Part shown: positions 17,019-30,005 of the stretch, in pieces | Layout of the letters: each line of letters begins with the position of its first letter | Position numbering within the stretch: the first letter of the stretch is position 1 | Assembly: GCF_001500065.1 (NCBI RefSeq) | Contig: NZ_LQIN01000012.1 | Span: 310,001 to 374,000, forward strand | Length of the DNA stretch: 64,000 nucleotides | Direction of reading: 5' to 3' | Source: Mycobacterium sp. IS-3022 | Lineage (GTDB): Bacteria; Actinomycetota; Actinomycetes; Mycobacteriales; Mycobacteriaceae | Made by a program: the position numbers and the translations under genes | Notes under the pieces: model-generated | Databases searched by the model: none | What the model was told of the DNA's origin: nothing | What the model saw: the letters and a program-made list of their open reading frames with translations, nothing else

Positions 17019-18569
17019 GTGGCCCGCACCGTCAAATTGCAGATGATCGCGTTCGTGATCATTACCCTGATCGCATTGATCGGGTTGGGTTGGTACTACC
17101 TGAGGATTCCGTCACTGCTCGGCGTCGGACAGTACACGCTGCACGTCGAACTGCCGCGCTCCGGCGGTCTGTACGAGACGTCCAACGTCACCTACCGAGG
17201 CATCGAGATCGGCAAAGTCACCGCCGTGGAACCGACCGAACAGGGCGCGCTCGCCACTATGAGGATCGACAGCCGGTACCGAATTCCGATCGACGCCGCC
17301 GCAAATGTGCGCTCCGTGTCGGCGGTCGGTGAGCAGTACGTGAACCTGGTATCGACCGGGAACCCGGGCGAGTATCTACAGCCAGGACAGACGATCGCCC
17401 AGAGCACAGTGCCCACCGAGATCGCTCCGGTTCTCGACGCCACATACCGGGCGTTGGAGGTGGTTCCGGCCGAGAAGATCGACACGCTGCTCAACGAAAC
17501 CGCGCAGGGCGTTGCCGGATTGGGCCCACCGCTGCAGCGGCTGGTCGACTCCACCACGAACATGGTCAGTGACTTCAAGGCAAACCTGGCTCCAGTCAAC
17601 GACATCATCACAAACGTGACGCCAATACTGGGCAGCCAGGTGCAATCGCGTGACGCGATCGAACAGTGGTCGCGAAACCTCAACACCATGACCACCCAGG
17701 CCTCGCAGCAAGACGCGGCGCTGCGCAGCATGCTGCAACAGGCCGCCCCTACCACCGCTCAGATCAACACCATGTTCAGCGATGTGGGTGACTCGCTGCC
17801 ACAGACGCTGGCGAACATGGCGATCATCACCGACCTGTTGAAGCGCTACAACAAGGGGCTCGAGCAGGTGTTGGTCCTCCTTCCGCAGTCCGCCTCGATT
17901 GCGCAGAGCGCAACGATTTTCGACGACACGTCGTTGTTTCACTTCGGGGCCAACTTCGGTATGCCACCGATCTGCCTCACCGGCTTCCTGCCGGCTTCCG
18001 AGTGGCGGTCGCCGGCGGACACCTCCCCGAGGGACATACCGGCGGGTCAGTACTGCAAGATCCCAAAGGATTTTCAGGGCAACGCGGTCCGTGGCGCACG
18101 CAACAACCCGTGCATGGACGTACCGGGGAAGCGGGCGGCGACACCACAGGAGTGCCGCAGCGACGAGCCGTACACCCCGATGGGCACCAACCCGTGGTAC
18201 GGCGACCCGAACCAGATCCGCAGTTGCCCAGCGCCGGGCGCCCGCTGCGATCAGCCGGTCCTGCCGGGTCGGGTGATCCCAGCGCCGTCGGTCAACAACG
18301 GGTTGAACCCGCTGCCGGCCGACCAGCTGCCGCAGACGTCGTCTCCGGCACCCACAAGTGATCCATTGACCGCGCCCGGCCAGGGAACCGTCAGGTGCAA
18401 CGGACAACAACCCAACCCGTGCGGCTTTACCCCGGAAGCAGGTGCTTCCGCCATTTACAGCCCGTCCAGCGGCGAGGTGGTCGGACCCGACGGCGTGAAG
18501 TACTCCGTCAGCAATTCGAGCGAGCTAGGGGACAACGGATGGAAGGAGATGCTGGTCCCGGCCGGCTGA
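17019..18569 (+). CDS. mceF: Mce family protein MceF
   Basis: A 516-residue Mce protein with an N-terminal membrane helix (about 7-28), an MCE domain (PRSGGLYETSNVTYRGIEIG), a helical middle and a C-terminal region rich in proline and cysteine (several CxP-type sites from about residue 310 onward). It is the last intact gene of the core set; the gene after it overlaps its 3' end and is broken. Confidence 0.92.
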   Translation: MARTVKLQMIAFVIITLIALIGLGWYYLRIPSLLGVGQYTLHVELPRSGGLYETSNVTYRGIEIGKVTAVEPTEQGALATMRIDSRYRIPIDAAANVRSVSAVGEQYVNLVSTGNPGEYLQPGQTIAQSTVPTEIAPVLDATYRALEVVPAEKIDTLLNETAQGVAGLGPPLQRLVDSTTNMVSDFKANLAPVNDIITNVTPILGSQVQSRDAIEQWSRNLNTMTTQASQQDAALRSMLQQAAPTTAQINTMFSDVGDSLPQTLANMAIITDLLKRYNKGLEQVLVLLPQSASIAQSATIFDDTSLFHFGANFGMPPICLTGFLPASEWRSPADTSPRDIPAGQYCKIPKDFQGNAVRGARNNPCMDVPGKRAATPQECRSDEPYTPMGTNPWYGDPNQIRSCPAPGARCDQPVLPGRVIPAPSVNNGLNPLPADQLPQTSSPAPTSDPLTAPGQGTVRCNGQQPNPCGFTPEAGASAIYSPSSGEVVGPDGVKYSVSNSSELGDNGWKEMLVPAG

Positions 18570-19130
18570 ACCCTGCCGATGCTGATGGAATGCCGGACAC
18601 TTCGGTCGCTGGACCCGCCGAACAACTACCGAAGCAGGTCGAAGACGTAGTTGAGACGCCCGCGAATGAGAAACCTCGGCGTCGGCAGTCACGGCTGGGG
18701 CGAAGCTGGGCGATCGGGGTCTGCACGACGTTGATGGTGGCGGCCATCGCGGCTGTATTGGGCGGTTGGTTCGCGTTCCGTCATGGACTGTGTGACGGCG
18801 ACTCAGGCACCGAACATCGACGCAATAGCCATCAGTCAGACCAAGATTATCGAGTGTTCGACCGGTGACTTCGGTGTGTAGGCGACCTTGTTCAGCAGTG
18901 TGCTGGTTGACGCGTACAGGGCTGCCGACGCCAAGGTTGAAGTGTCGGAAATGCGCGCGGTTGTGGAGAAGCACAACGACGACGGGTCGATGGATCTATT
19001 GGTCGCAATGCGGGTTACGGTCACGAACTCGCAGGCCGCCGATCAGGAACAGGGCTACCGGCTCCGGGTTCAGATGGTGCCCGTCGACGGAACCTATATG
19101 GTCGCCAGCCTCGACCAGGTCGGCTCGTGA
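18539..19130 (+). pseudogene. Mce-associated membrane protein (Rv0175-like), broken twice
   Basis: The frame opening at ATG 18539, overlapping the mceF end, encodes a charged N-terminus and a membrane helix (WAIGVCTTLMVAAIAAVLGG). It then leaves the conserved register near 18775-18786 and runs into unrelated residues until a stop at 18868. The expected continuation is in another frame: CVTATQAPNIDAIAISQTK, then CSTGDFGV, an in-frame TAG at 18879-18881, then ATLFSSVLVDAYRAADAKVEV to the end at 19130. An intact homologue would be a single protein of about 200 residues like M. tuberculosis Rv0175, a Mce-associated factor. A frameshift plus a nonsense codon indicates a genuine pseudogene. Confidence 0.75.
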
Positions 19131-20099
19131 CGGCCGTACCGGATCCCATTCCGGACGCCTCGGTCCCCGACGTGCGGGCGACAGAGGTATTCGCGTCGCG
19201 GCTTGGACGCCTCGGCGCCTTCGCGATCGACGTGCTCTTGGGCGTCGCAGTGGTCGCGACGTTCGCCTTAGTCGGTTTGACAAGCCCGCCTCGGGGATGG
19301 TTGTGGTGGCTTTGCACCGCCGCCGCGGCGCTCACCGTGGTGGCGATGGCGATCAATCGGTGGTTGTTGCCGACCATGGCCAGGTGGAGCATCGGGCGGG
19401 CTCTGTTCGGTGTCCGGGTGGTTCGACGCGACGGTGCCGACGCAGGAGTGTCGCAGCTGCTGATCCGGGACATTCTGCATCTTCTTGACACCGCAGCGCT
19501 GTTCGTCGGGTGGCTGTGGCCATTGTGGGGACAGGTGCCGTCGGACCTTCGCCGACCTGCTACTGCGTACTGAGGCGCGATCGGTCGAGGGGCCGCAGCG
19601 AGACGTGAAGCGGCCGACCGCGGTCGTGCTGGTGACCGCGGCTGTGTTGAGTACGGCCGCGGCCGGGCTGGGTTATTTGGCTGTGTACCGGCATGAACGC
19701 GTCGACGCGGCGCACGCAGAGATCGCCGAGCAGGGACCACGGATCGTCGAGCAGATGCTGAGCTACAGCAAAGATACTCTGGCGCAAGATCTTTTGCGTG
19801 GCCAGTCGCTGACCACCGATGGTTACCTCCTACAGTTGACTGCTCAGCAGAAGGCCGTGCGGAAGGCAAGTCCGGCCAACAACGAGTATTGGGCGGTCGG
19901 CAGTGCGGTGCTGTCAGCGTCGGAGGATCAGGCGTCGATGTTGCTGGCCATGCAGGGCCAACGCGGCACCGATGAGAAGGATCTGAAGTTCATCACCGCG
20001 ACGGTGCGAGTGGACTTCCAGAAGTGCTCGGACGGGCGGTGGCTAGTCGCAAACCTGGCGGTGCTGAAGAAGCCGCAGATGCACGCGGTCGGTCAATGA
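19127..20099 (+). pseudogene. RDD-domain Mce-associated protein (Rv0176-like), frameshifted
   Basis: The first part (from GTG 19127) is an RDD-family membrane domain: RLGRLGAFAIDVLL, a helix pair, and FGVRVVRRDGADAGVSQLLIR. After LFVGWLWPLW the frame goes wrong and stops at 19573. The expected continuation, RRTFADLLLRTEARS, then a second membrane helix and a Mce-associated domain ending KKPQMHAVGQ, is in the next frame up to 20099. One G too many in the GGGG run at 19527-19530 accounts for the shift. M. tuberculosis Rv0176 (about 320 residues) has the same RDD plus Mce-associated layout, so these two pieces were one gene. The cause is either real decay or a homopolymer error. Confidence 0.75.
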
Positions 20100-20647
20100 G
20101 CCCGAGGAGGCGCGTCGAAGGCGACGAGTGTGACTTCTACAAGGTGGAATCCAAACCGCCGCGGCGCTGGGGCCTGCCGGTGCTCGCTGGTATGGCAACG
20201 CTGTTGATCGCTGCGGCGATCGCGGCGAGCACGCTTATGGTGGTCCGCCACGAAACCGATCGGCGCACCGAGATCCGTAACGCGGCGGCGTTGGGGTATG
20301 TGCGGGACTTCATGACCGCCTACACCACGCTGGACCCGTTTAATGCCAACGCCTACGCCGACCGCATCCTGGGGCAGGGTACCGGTACCTTCGCCAAGAC
20401 GTTCAAAGGACAGATGAATGCGATCGTTGTCGAGGTCGCCCGGGCCGAACCCACCAAGGGATACGTTCTGGAGGCCGGTGTGCAACGGTGGCTCGACAAT
20501 GGTGGCGCCGAGGTTCTGATCGCGACCAAGATCATCACCAAGTCTGCGGACGGAAAGTCGACGATCGAGCGCGGAAACCGTTGGATCGCAACGGCTATTC
20601 AGGAAGGACAGCAGTGGAAAATCAGCAACCTGATTCAGGTGGTTTGA
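20096..20647 (+). CDS. Mce-associated membrane protein (Rv0177-like)
   Basis: A 183-residue protein with a short cytoplasmic N-terminus, one membrane helix (about 24-46) and an extracytoplasmic Mce-associated/SnoaL-like domain. Such proteins accompany mce operons and are thought to stabilise or feed the transporter. The ATG overlaps the stop of the preceding frame (ATGA). It is the only one of the four associated genes that appears intact. Confidence 0.8.
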   Translation: MSPRRRVEGDECDFYKVESKPPRRWGLPVLAGMATLLIAAAIAASTLMVVRHETDRRTEIRNAAALGYVRDFMTAYTTLDPFNANAYADRILGQGTGTFAKTFKGQMNAIVVEVARAEPTKGYVLEAGVQRWLDNGGAEVLIATKIITKSADGKSTIERGNRWIATAIQEGQQWKISNLIQVV

Positions 20648-21390
20648 CCACAGACACCTCCGACAGCGCCACGGCCGAGCCAACTGTGAATGTGAAGCCT
20701 GCGCCGCGGGTCCCTCTTGGGAAAGCACATCGGGCTACCAGTGCATTGGAGGCTATCGAAGTCGCCGAGGATGAATCTGGCGGTCACGCAAGGGCATCCG
20801 ATACGACGATAGCCACTGAACAGGAACCGGTGGAGTTGGTTCCGCATCAGCCAGCGTGTAAGCGACTGCAGAAGCCAGCGTGTAAGCGACTGCAGATCAC
20901 GGCGGCCGCCGTGGCGGCCTCGTTTGTCGCCGCCGGCGCTTGGGCCGGTACGACACTGCAGCCCTATCTGGCCGGCCGCGCACTCGTCGATACCAAACTC
21001 GTCATCGCCCAAACCGCCGCGAACGCCATCACCACGTTGTGGACCTACAGTCCCGAGAACATGGAATCGCTGGCGAAGCGGTCAGCCGAGTTCCTTGCCG
21101 GCGATTTCGCCAGCGAATACCGAGGCTACATCGACGTCATCGCCGCCGCCAACAAGCAAGCGCAAGTCTCCAACAACACGCAGGTGATGGGGACTGCGGT
21201 GGAATCAGTCACTTCATCGGAAGCGACCGTGATCGTCTACACCAACTCAGTCTCGACAAGTCCGGTGTCCAGGAACATACCTTCGTAAACGTACCTGTCA
21301 TACCGATTGACGATGAAACGCCACGACGTCGACTGGTTGATCACCACAATGAACGCCATCACAAAGATCGATTTGACGCCGCAGCTTTAG
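20614..21390 (+). pseudogene. Mce-associated protein (Rv0178-like), cut short by a nonsense codon
   Basis: From GTG 20614 (AGGAAGG 6 nt upstream) this encodes a disordered N-terminus, a membrane helix near residues 95-115 and a Mce-associated domain. The frame stops at TAA 21286-21288 after VSRNIPS. Beyond the stop the same frame continues for 33 more residues with the family's usual C-terminus (TYLSYRLTMKRHDVDWLI and ITKIDLTPQL) to TAG 21388. This suggests a recent sense-to-ochre mutation removing the final strands. The truncated protein (about 224 residues) may or may not fold. The N-terminal region also carries an in-frame 24-bp duplication. Confidence 0.7.
20849..20895 (+). repeat. 24-bp in-frame tandem duplication
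   Basis: Two copies of a 24-bp unit, identical over 23 bases (20849-20871 and 20873-20895). They encode PACKRLQK and PACKRLQI just before the membrane helix of the Rv0178-like gene. Confidence 0.85.
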
Positions 21391-21696
21391 ACACCTGGGT
21401 AGCGTGGCAGGGTCCCGCGACCGGGCGCCCGTGTCGGCGGGTCACCGGCGTGCCTTTGTGCTTCCGATTGCCTAGACTCCCTGGCCTCACGCGCTCGCTG
21501 GCTTGCAAGAACCGCATCGAGTAGCGCACGCTGGCTGTAATGGGAACCATGTGCATCTCCGCCGTATCCTCTCGCCGGGATTGCTACCTGTGGGCGCCGG
21601 CGCGGTATAGGTCGAGCGCCTGATCCTCGATCCAGTGGCCACTTATCAGACACGAAACGCGGTGTTGACGCGTATAATTGGCCACGTGAAGCGGTT
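21391..21696. other. Intergenic stretch between mce cluster and fdhD
   Basis: About 300 nt between the old end of the last Mce-associated gene and the end of leftward fdhD. It marks the junction between the accessory region and the conserved block. An imperfect GC-rich palindrome at 21414-21441 may terminate the mce transcript. No gene is seen. Confidence 0.45.
21414..21441 (+). terminator. Possible terminator of the mce cluster
   Basis: A GC-rich bulged palindrome centred on GGGCGCCC, about 25 nt after the ancestral end of the last Mce-associated gene. No T-run follows, and the loop would have to form by opening central pairs. Confidence 0.3.
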
Positions 21697-22521
21697 TCAG
21701 CGCACGATGCGGTCGGGCCGGGTGTAGACGTTCATCGACTCGCCGCGCAGAAATGCGACCAGCGTCAGCCCGGACTGGCTGGCCAAGTCCACCGCCAGCG
21801 AGGACGGCGCCGACACCGCCGCCAGCACCGGAACGCCCGCCATCACTGCCTTCTGGGTCAATTCGAACGACGCTCGTCCGCTGACCAGCAGCACCGTGCC
21901 GGCCAGTGGAACTCGGCCGTGTTCCACCGCCCATCCGATGACCTTGTCGACGGCGTTGTGCCGGCCGACGTCTTCGCGTACAGCGAGCATGGTGCCGTCG
22001 GCCGCGAACACGGCGGCGCCGTGCAGGCCGCCGGTACTGGCGAACACCTTCTGCGCCTTGCGCAATCGTGCCGGCAGTGCCGAGAGCGTGTCGGCGGTGA
22101 CCGTGGTCGGATCGTCACCAGGACCGTGGCGGCTGCTCAACCGCACCGCCTCCAGCGACGCCTTGCCGCAGACCCCGCAGGACGAGGTGGTGTAGAAGTT
22201 GCGCGTCACATCGACGTCGGGTGCCGGAACATGCTCCGCCAGCCGCACATCGAGCACGTTGTACGTGTTGAGATTGTCGGGGCCGGCCCCCTTGCAGTAG
22301 CGCGCCGCGAGCACGTCGTCGCGGCCACCGATGACCCCTTCGGTGAGCAGAAAGCCCTGCGCGAGTTCGACATCCGAACCCGGGGTGCGCATCGTCACGG
22401 TGATCGGCGCACCGTTGACGCGGATCTCCATCGGCTCCTCGACCACCAGGGTTTCGGGCCGCGCGACCGCGGTGTCAGCGGTCATGTGCTGTGCCCGACG
22501 CCTGGCTGTGACCCGACCCAT
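21697..22521 (-). CDS. fdhD: Formate dehydrogenase accessory sulfurtransferase FdhD
   Basis: A 274-residue FdhD, which transfers sulfur from a cysteine desulfurase to the molybdenum cofactor so that formate-dehydrogenase-type enzymes become active. The mobile-loop cysteines are present in SSCGVCGK (C115 and C118). The [27 protein letters not shown] region and the [13 protein letters not shown] motif are typical of the family. A likely client is the molybdopterin oxidoreductase at 48764-51217 in the same window. Confidence 0.93.
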   Translation of the reverse strand: MGRVTARRRAQHMTADTAVARPETLVVEEPMEIRVNGAPITVTMRTPGSDVELAQGFLLTEGVIGGRDDVLAARYCKGAGPDNLNTYNVLDVRLAEHVPAPDVDVTRNFYTTSSCGVCGKASLEAVRLSSRHGPGDDPTTVTADTLSALPARLRKAQKVFASTGGLHGAAVFAADGTMLAVREDVGRHNAVDKVIGWAVEHGRVPLAGTVLLVSGRASFELTQKAVMAGVPVLAAVSAPSSLAVDLASQSGLTLVAFLRGESMNVYTRPDRIVR

Positions 22522-22620
22522 AGGCCCACCCTATGACCTGCGGGTGCGGGCGAGCGTTCCATTGCCGTTCACCCCTCTGGCACGCGCGCCGGGCGGCGGT
22601 ATCGCCGAAGAGACGGCACA

Positions 22621-22779
22621 ATGTCAGGCGTGCACAACGATCTCGAACCGAAGCGCCATTCGCCGGCCTGGCGTGATCCGCTGTCGGCTGGATTCCGCGC
22701 GCACCAGCATCTGCTGTTGTTGAAGCTGCGCTGGCACGAACGCCGAGCGGAACCCCCGGCCGGCCCCGCCGACAGCTGA
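22621..22779 (+). CDS. Small hypothetical protein, 52 residues
   Basis: An open frame beginning MSGVHNDLEPKRHSPAWRDP, with a short amphipathic leucine-rich segment (HQHLLLLKLRWHERR) and ending in PADS. It lies alone between divergent fdhD and korA. GTG 22630 is an alternative start. It has plausible mycobacterial codon use but no recognised domain. Confidence 0.45.
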   Translation: MSGVHNDLEPKRHSPAWRDPLSAGFRAHQHLLLLKLRWHERRAEPPAGPADS

Positions 22780-23080
22780 CGCGTCGATCCTGCTAGCTGT
22801 CAGCTACTGATCGGTAACCATTTCCTTAGAAAACGTTGTCTCGTGAACGTGACGAACAACACAGTTCTGTCTCATCGGTACCGTCAACACACCGCATGAG
22901 CTGTGTGTTCACCTCCACGGAAGCGACGCGCCATCCGCGAGTCCGATGAAGGGCTGCCTAAGAGAAGTGCAATAATCGGTACTGGCAGTGACATAAAAAC
23001 TTTGGTGGCGTTTTCCGGCGGCGCGTCGGCCCGACTGCGACTCGGAGGGCATCGCCAAGACAGCGTGGGAGGCAGGCTTC
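22780..23080 (+). promoter_or_regulatory. Upstream region of korAB
   Basis: About 300 nt, notably AT-richer around 22820-22860, preceding the korA start. A small hairpin, AACACAC (22886-22892) with GTGTGTT (22903-22909), is visible. No specific operator could be assigned. GGGAGG at 23067-23072 is the korA ribosome-binding site. Confidence 0.4.
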
Positions 23081-25032
<1,952 letters not shown>

Positions 25033-25036
<4 letters not shown>

Positions 25037-26103
25037 CTGACCTGATCGGTAGTGATCTCGGGTTGACGGCAGGCACCAGCCGGGTGCCGACCACCGACCA
25101 GCCGCAGAAGTCCAAGGACTTCACCAGCGACCAGGAGGTCCGGTGGTGCCCGGGCTGCGGCGACTACGTCATCCTCAACACCATCCGTAACTTCCTGCCC
25201 GAACTGGGGCTGCGGCGCGAGAACATCGCGTTCGTCAGCGGCATCGGGTGCTCGAGCCGTTTCCCCTACTACCTGGAGACCTACGGGTTTCACTCCATCC
25301 ACGGTCGGGCCCCGACGATCGCCACCGGTCTGGCGCTGGCGCGTGAGGACCTGTCGGTGTGGGTCGTCACCGGTGACGGCGACGCGCTCTCGATCGGCGG
25401 CAACCACCTGATCCACGCGCTGCGCCGCAACATCAACATCACGATCCTGCTGTTCAACAACCGGATCTACGGGCTGACCAAGGGTCAGTACTCACCGACC
25501 TCCGAGGTCGGCAAGGTCACCAAGTCGACCCCGATGGGCTCACTGGACTACCCGTTCAACCCGGTGTCGCTGGCGCTCGGCGCCGACGCGACGTTCGTCG
25601 GCCGGGCGCTGGACTCCGACCGCAAGGGCCTGTCCGAGGTGTTGCGCGCGGCGGCCGCGCACCGCGGCGCCGCGCTCGTCGAGATCCTGCAGGACTGCCC
25701 GATCTTCAACGACGGCTCCTTCGACGCGCTGCGCAAGGAAGGCGCCGAGGAGCGGCTGATCAGCCTCACGCACGGCGAGCCGATCACCTTCGGCGCCGAC
25801 GGCGAGTACTGCGTGGTGAAGTCCGGCTACGGCCTGGAAATCGCCAAGACCGCCGATGTGTCGGCCGAGGAGATCGTGGTTCACGACGCCAATCTCGAGG
25901 ACCCGGCGTACGCGTTCGCGCTGTCGCGGTTGAGCGAGCAGAACCTCGAGCACATGGTGATGGGCATCTTCCGCCAGGTGAGCAAGCCGACCTACGACGA
26001 CGCCGCGCGCCAGCAGGTTGCCGCGGCGCGTAACGAGAAGGCGCACGACACGACCGCGCTTCAGTCACTGCTTCGCGGCAAAGACACCTGGACTGTCGAC
26101 TAA
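25033..26103 (+). CDS. korB: 2-oxoglutarate:ferredoxin oxidoreductase subunit beta
   Basis: A 356-residue beta subunit carrying thiamine diphosphate and an iron-sulfur cluster. It shows WCPGCGDY (cluster cysteines near the N-terminus), [11 protein letters not shown], and the thiamine-binding run starting [12 protein letters not shown] and ending in the [12 protein letters not shown] segment. It overlaps korA by 4 nt and corresponds to Rv2454c. Confidence 0.95.
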
Positions 26104-26113
26104 CGTCACGGTC

Positions 26114-26704
26114 ATGACGACCGACGTTCCGTTGGCCGCGGTGATCCTGGCGGGCGGGGCTTCCCGCCGCATGGGCCGCGACAAAGCCACGCTGCCGTAC
26201 GAAGGAAGCACGCTCGTCGAGCGGATGGTCGACATTCTCAAGCCGCGCTGTGCGCCGGTCTTCGTCATCGCGGCGCCCGGGCAGGCACTGCCCGCGCTCG
26301 ATGCCGAGGTTCTGCGCGACGAGGTGCGTGGGGTGGGGCCACTGTTGGCCACCGGGCGAGGGCTGCGGGCAGCCGCCGAGGCAGGTTCGGCGCTGGCGTT
26401 CGTCGCCGCAGTCGACATGCCGCTGTTGACCGTCGAGTTGATCGACGAACTCGCCGGACCGGCGGAGCGTCTCGGCGCGGACGTGGTGCTGCCGTGGGAC
26501 GGTCGCGACCACTACCTGGCCGGCGTCTACCGGACTGCGCTGGCCGGCCGCGTCGCGGAGTTGGTGGCCGCGGGTGAGCGCAGCATGCGTGCACTGGTCG
26601 AGACGGTCGACACGCAGCGGATCGTGATGCCCGAACAAGCGGCGCTGACCAACGTCAACACGGCCGCCGACCTCGCCGCCATGCGCAGCCCGAAAATTGC
26701 TTAG
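26114..26704 (+). CDS. mobA: Molybdenum cofactor guanylyltransferase
   Basis: A 196-residue nucleotidyltransferase that attaches GMP to molybdopterin to form the bis-MGD cofactor. It has the signature [18 protein letters not shown] (about 12-29) and DMPLL in the nucleotide-sugar transferase fold. It starts 10 nt after korB. A TAACGT hexamer formed by the korB stop region sits 7 nt before the ATG and could provide a leaderless internal promoter. Its product would serve the molybdopterin oxidoreductase at 48.8-51.2 kb. Confidence 0.9.
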   Translation: MTTDVPLAAVILAGGASRRMGRDKATLPYEGSTLVERMVDILKPRCAPVFVIAAPGQALPALDAEVLRDEVRGVGPLLATGRGLRAAAEAGSALAFVAAVDMPLLTVELIDELAGPAERLGADVVLPWDGRDHYLAGVYRTALAGRVAELVAAGERSMRALVETVDTQRIVMPEQAALTNVNTAADLAAMRSPKIA

Positions 26705-28035
<1,331 letters not shown>

Positions 28036-28058
28036 CCAGCCGATCGTCGACAAGAACA

Positions 28059-28096
28059 GGCGGTGCCGGGACCTCCCGGCACCGCCTCTTCTTTCT
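28059..28096 (+). terminator. Intrinsic terminator between the two rpf genes
   Basis: GGCGGTGCCGGG (28059-28070) pairs perfectly with 28075-28086 around a 4-nt loop, followed by the T-rich TCTTCTTTCT. This is a classical rho-independent terminator, so the second rpf gene must have its own promoter. Confidence 0.9.
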
Positions 28097-28119
28097 CAGA
28101 GGGCTCTTACACCAGATAA

Positions 28120-28755
<636 letters not shown>

Positions 28756-28764
28756 ACCGGGGGG

Positions 28765-29931
28765 TCAGGCCCCAGCCAGATCGCGGTCGGTCGGCAGCGT
28801 GAACGCCGACCGCGCCGCCACGGCGGCCAGATGCCGGGCCACCAGCGCCTCGGGTCCCAGCACCGTCGCGCGGGCGGCCAGCTCGCTGAACAACGGCGGC
28901 AGGTTCATCACACGGCCGATGAATCGCGACTCGCGCACCAGCGACCGGACCCGCGGACGGCGGAACGCCACGAACCGTGCGAATGCCGACGCGGTGTCGT
29001 CGTCGCCGTCGAGGAACCTCGCGAGGATCGCGGCGTCCTCCAGGCCTTGGCAGCCGCCCTGTCCGAGATGCGGCCGCATGGGATGCGCGGCGTCACCGAC
29101 CGCCACGATCGGACCCCGTGCCCACTGTCGTGCCTCGTCGCGGTCATACAGGTCATTGCGCAACACGGCGGCGGGCTCCGTGGTGGCCAGAATCTCGGGG
29201 ATCGGCTGAGCCCAGGAGGCGAACCGCTCCCGAAGATGAGCCAACTCACCCTGTGGCGCGGTGTGTCCCTCGGGCAGACGTTCGGTGGCGAACCAGTACG
29301 TGTTCTGCGCGCCGAGGGGCACGTGACCGAACTCGACCGCGGCGCCGAGCGTCTCGCCGGCGAGGTCGGGGTCGATCCGGCACTGTGCCACGCCGCGCCA
29401 CGCCGTGTAGCCGATGTACCTGTTGTGCAGAGGGCCGTTGAGGTGGCGGGCCACCATCGAATGGGTCCCGTCCGCCCCGACGACCGCGTCGGCCTCCAGC
29501 ACCGTGTTGTCCGCCAGGGTCACCCGGACCCCGGCGGCGGTCACCGCCAGCGCGTCCGCAGCCAGTCCGGCGCGCAGCGTGCCCTCGGTCAGCGCGGCCG
29601 CGAGGATCGAGGTCAACGCCGACCGCCGGATCACCACCAGCGGCTCGCCGAGCGCTGTGACGATGCGGGCCGGCGCGGGCCGTCGCAGCCAGGTGCCGTC
29701 CCGCCAGCGCGCTGCGCCCGCGGTCACGCTGCCACCGGCCTCACGCACCGGGTCGCCGAGGCCGAGGTCGTCGAGTGCCGCCAACGCATTCGGCCAGATG
29801 CTGATCCCGGCACCCGACGACGTGTCGGTGCGCTCCTCGATCAACGTGACGTCGTGCCCGCGCTGTTGCAGCGCGACGGCGGTCGCCAGTCCGGCGATGC
29901 CCGCCCCGATCACCACGATTCGCTTCGGCAT
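28765..29931 (-). CDS. FAD-dependent monooxygenase (group A aromatic hydroxylase type)
   Basis: A 388-residue flavoprotein of the PHBH/salicylate hydroxylase fold. It has the N-terminal FAD motif VVIGAGIAGLATAVALQQRG, the DG motif VGADGTHSMVARHL and the second FAD motif GDAAHPMRPHLGQGGCQGLEDA. Such enzymes hydroxylate aromatic or polycyclic substrates with NAD(P)H and oxygen. It is convergent with rpf2 and divergent, across 74 nt, from the S9 peptidase gene. Substrate unknown. Confidence 0.85.
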   Translation of the reverse strand: MPKRIVVIGAGIAGLATAVALQQRGHDVTLIEERTDTSSGAGISIWPNALAALDDLGLGDPVREAGGSVTAGAARWRDGTWLRRPAPARIVTALGEPLVVIRRSALTSILAAALTEGTLRAGLAADALAVTAAGVRVTLADNTVLEADAVVGADGTHSMVARHLNGPLHNRYIGYTAWRGVAQCRIDPDLAGETLGAAVEFGHVPLGAQNTYWFATERLPEGHTAPQGELAHLRERFASWAQPIPEILATTEPAAVLRNDLYDRDEARQWARGPIVAVGDAAHPMRPHLGQGGCQGLEDAAILARFLDGDDDTASAFARFVAFRRPRVRSLVRESRFIGRVMNLPPLFSELAARATVLGPEALVARHLAAVAARSAFTLPTDRDLAGA

Positions 29932-30005
29932 TCGTCGAACGTAACCTGTGCCGCGGTCGTGGCCGCTGCGACGACTGCCCCCAGCCGGTGTGCTACGAAC
30001 GGTGA

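Noticed and set aside
21673..21678. Perfect TATAAT facing into fdhD antisense
   Set aside because: No -35 element at correct spacing and no gene downstream in that direction, so it is probably chance.
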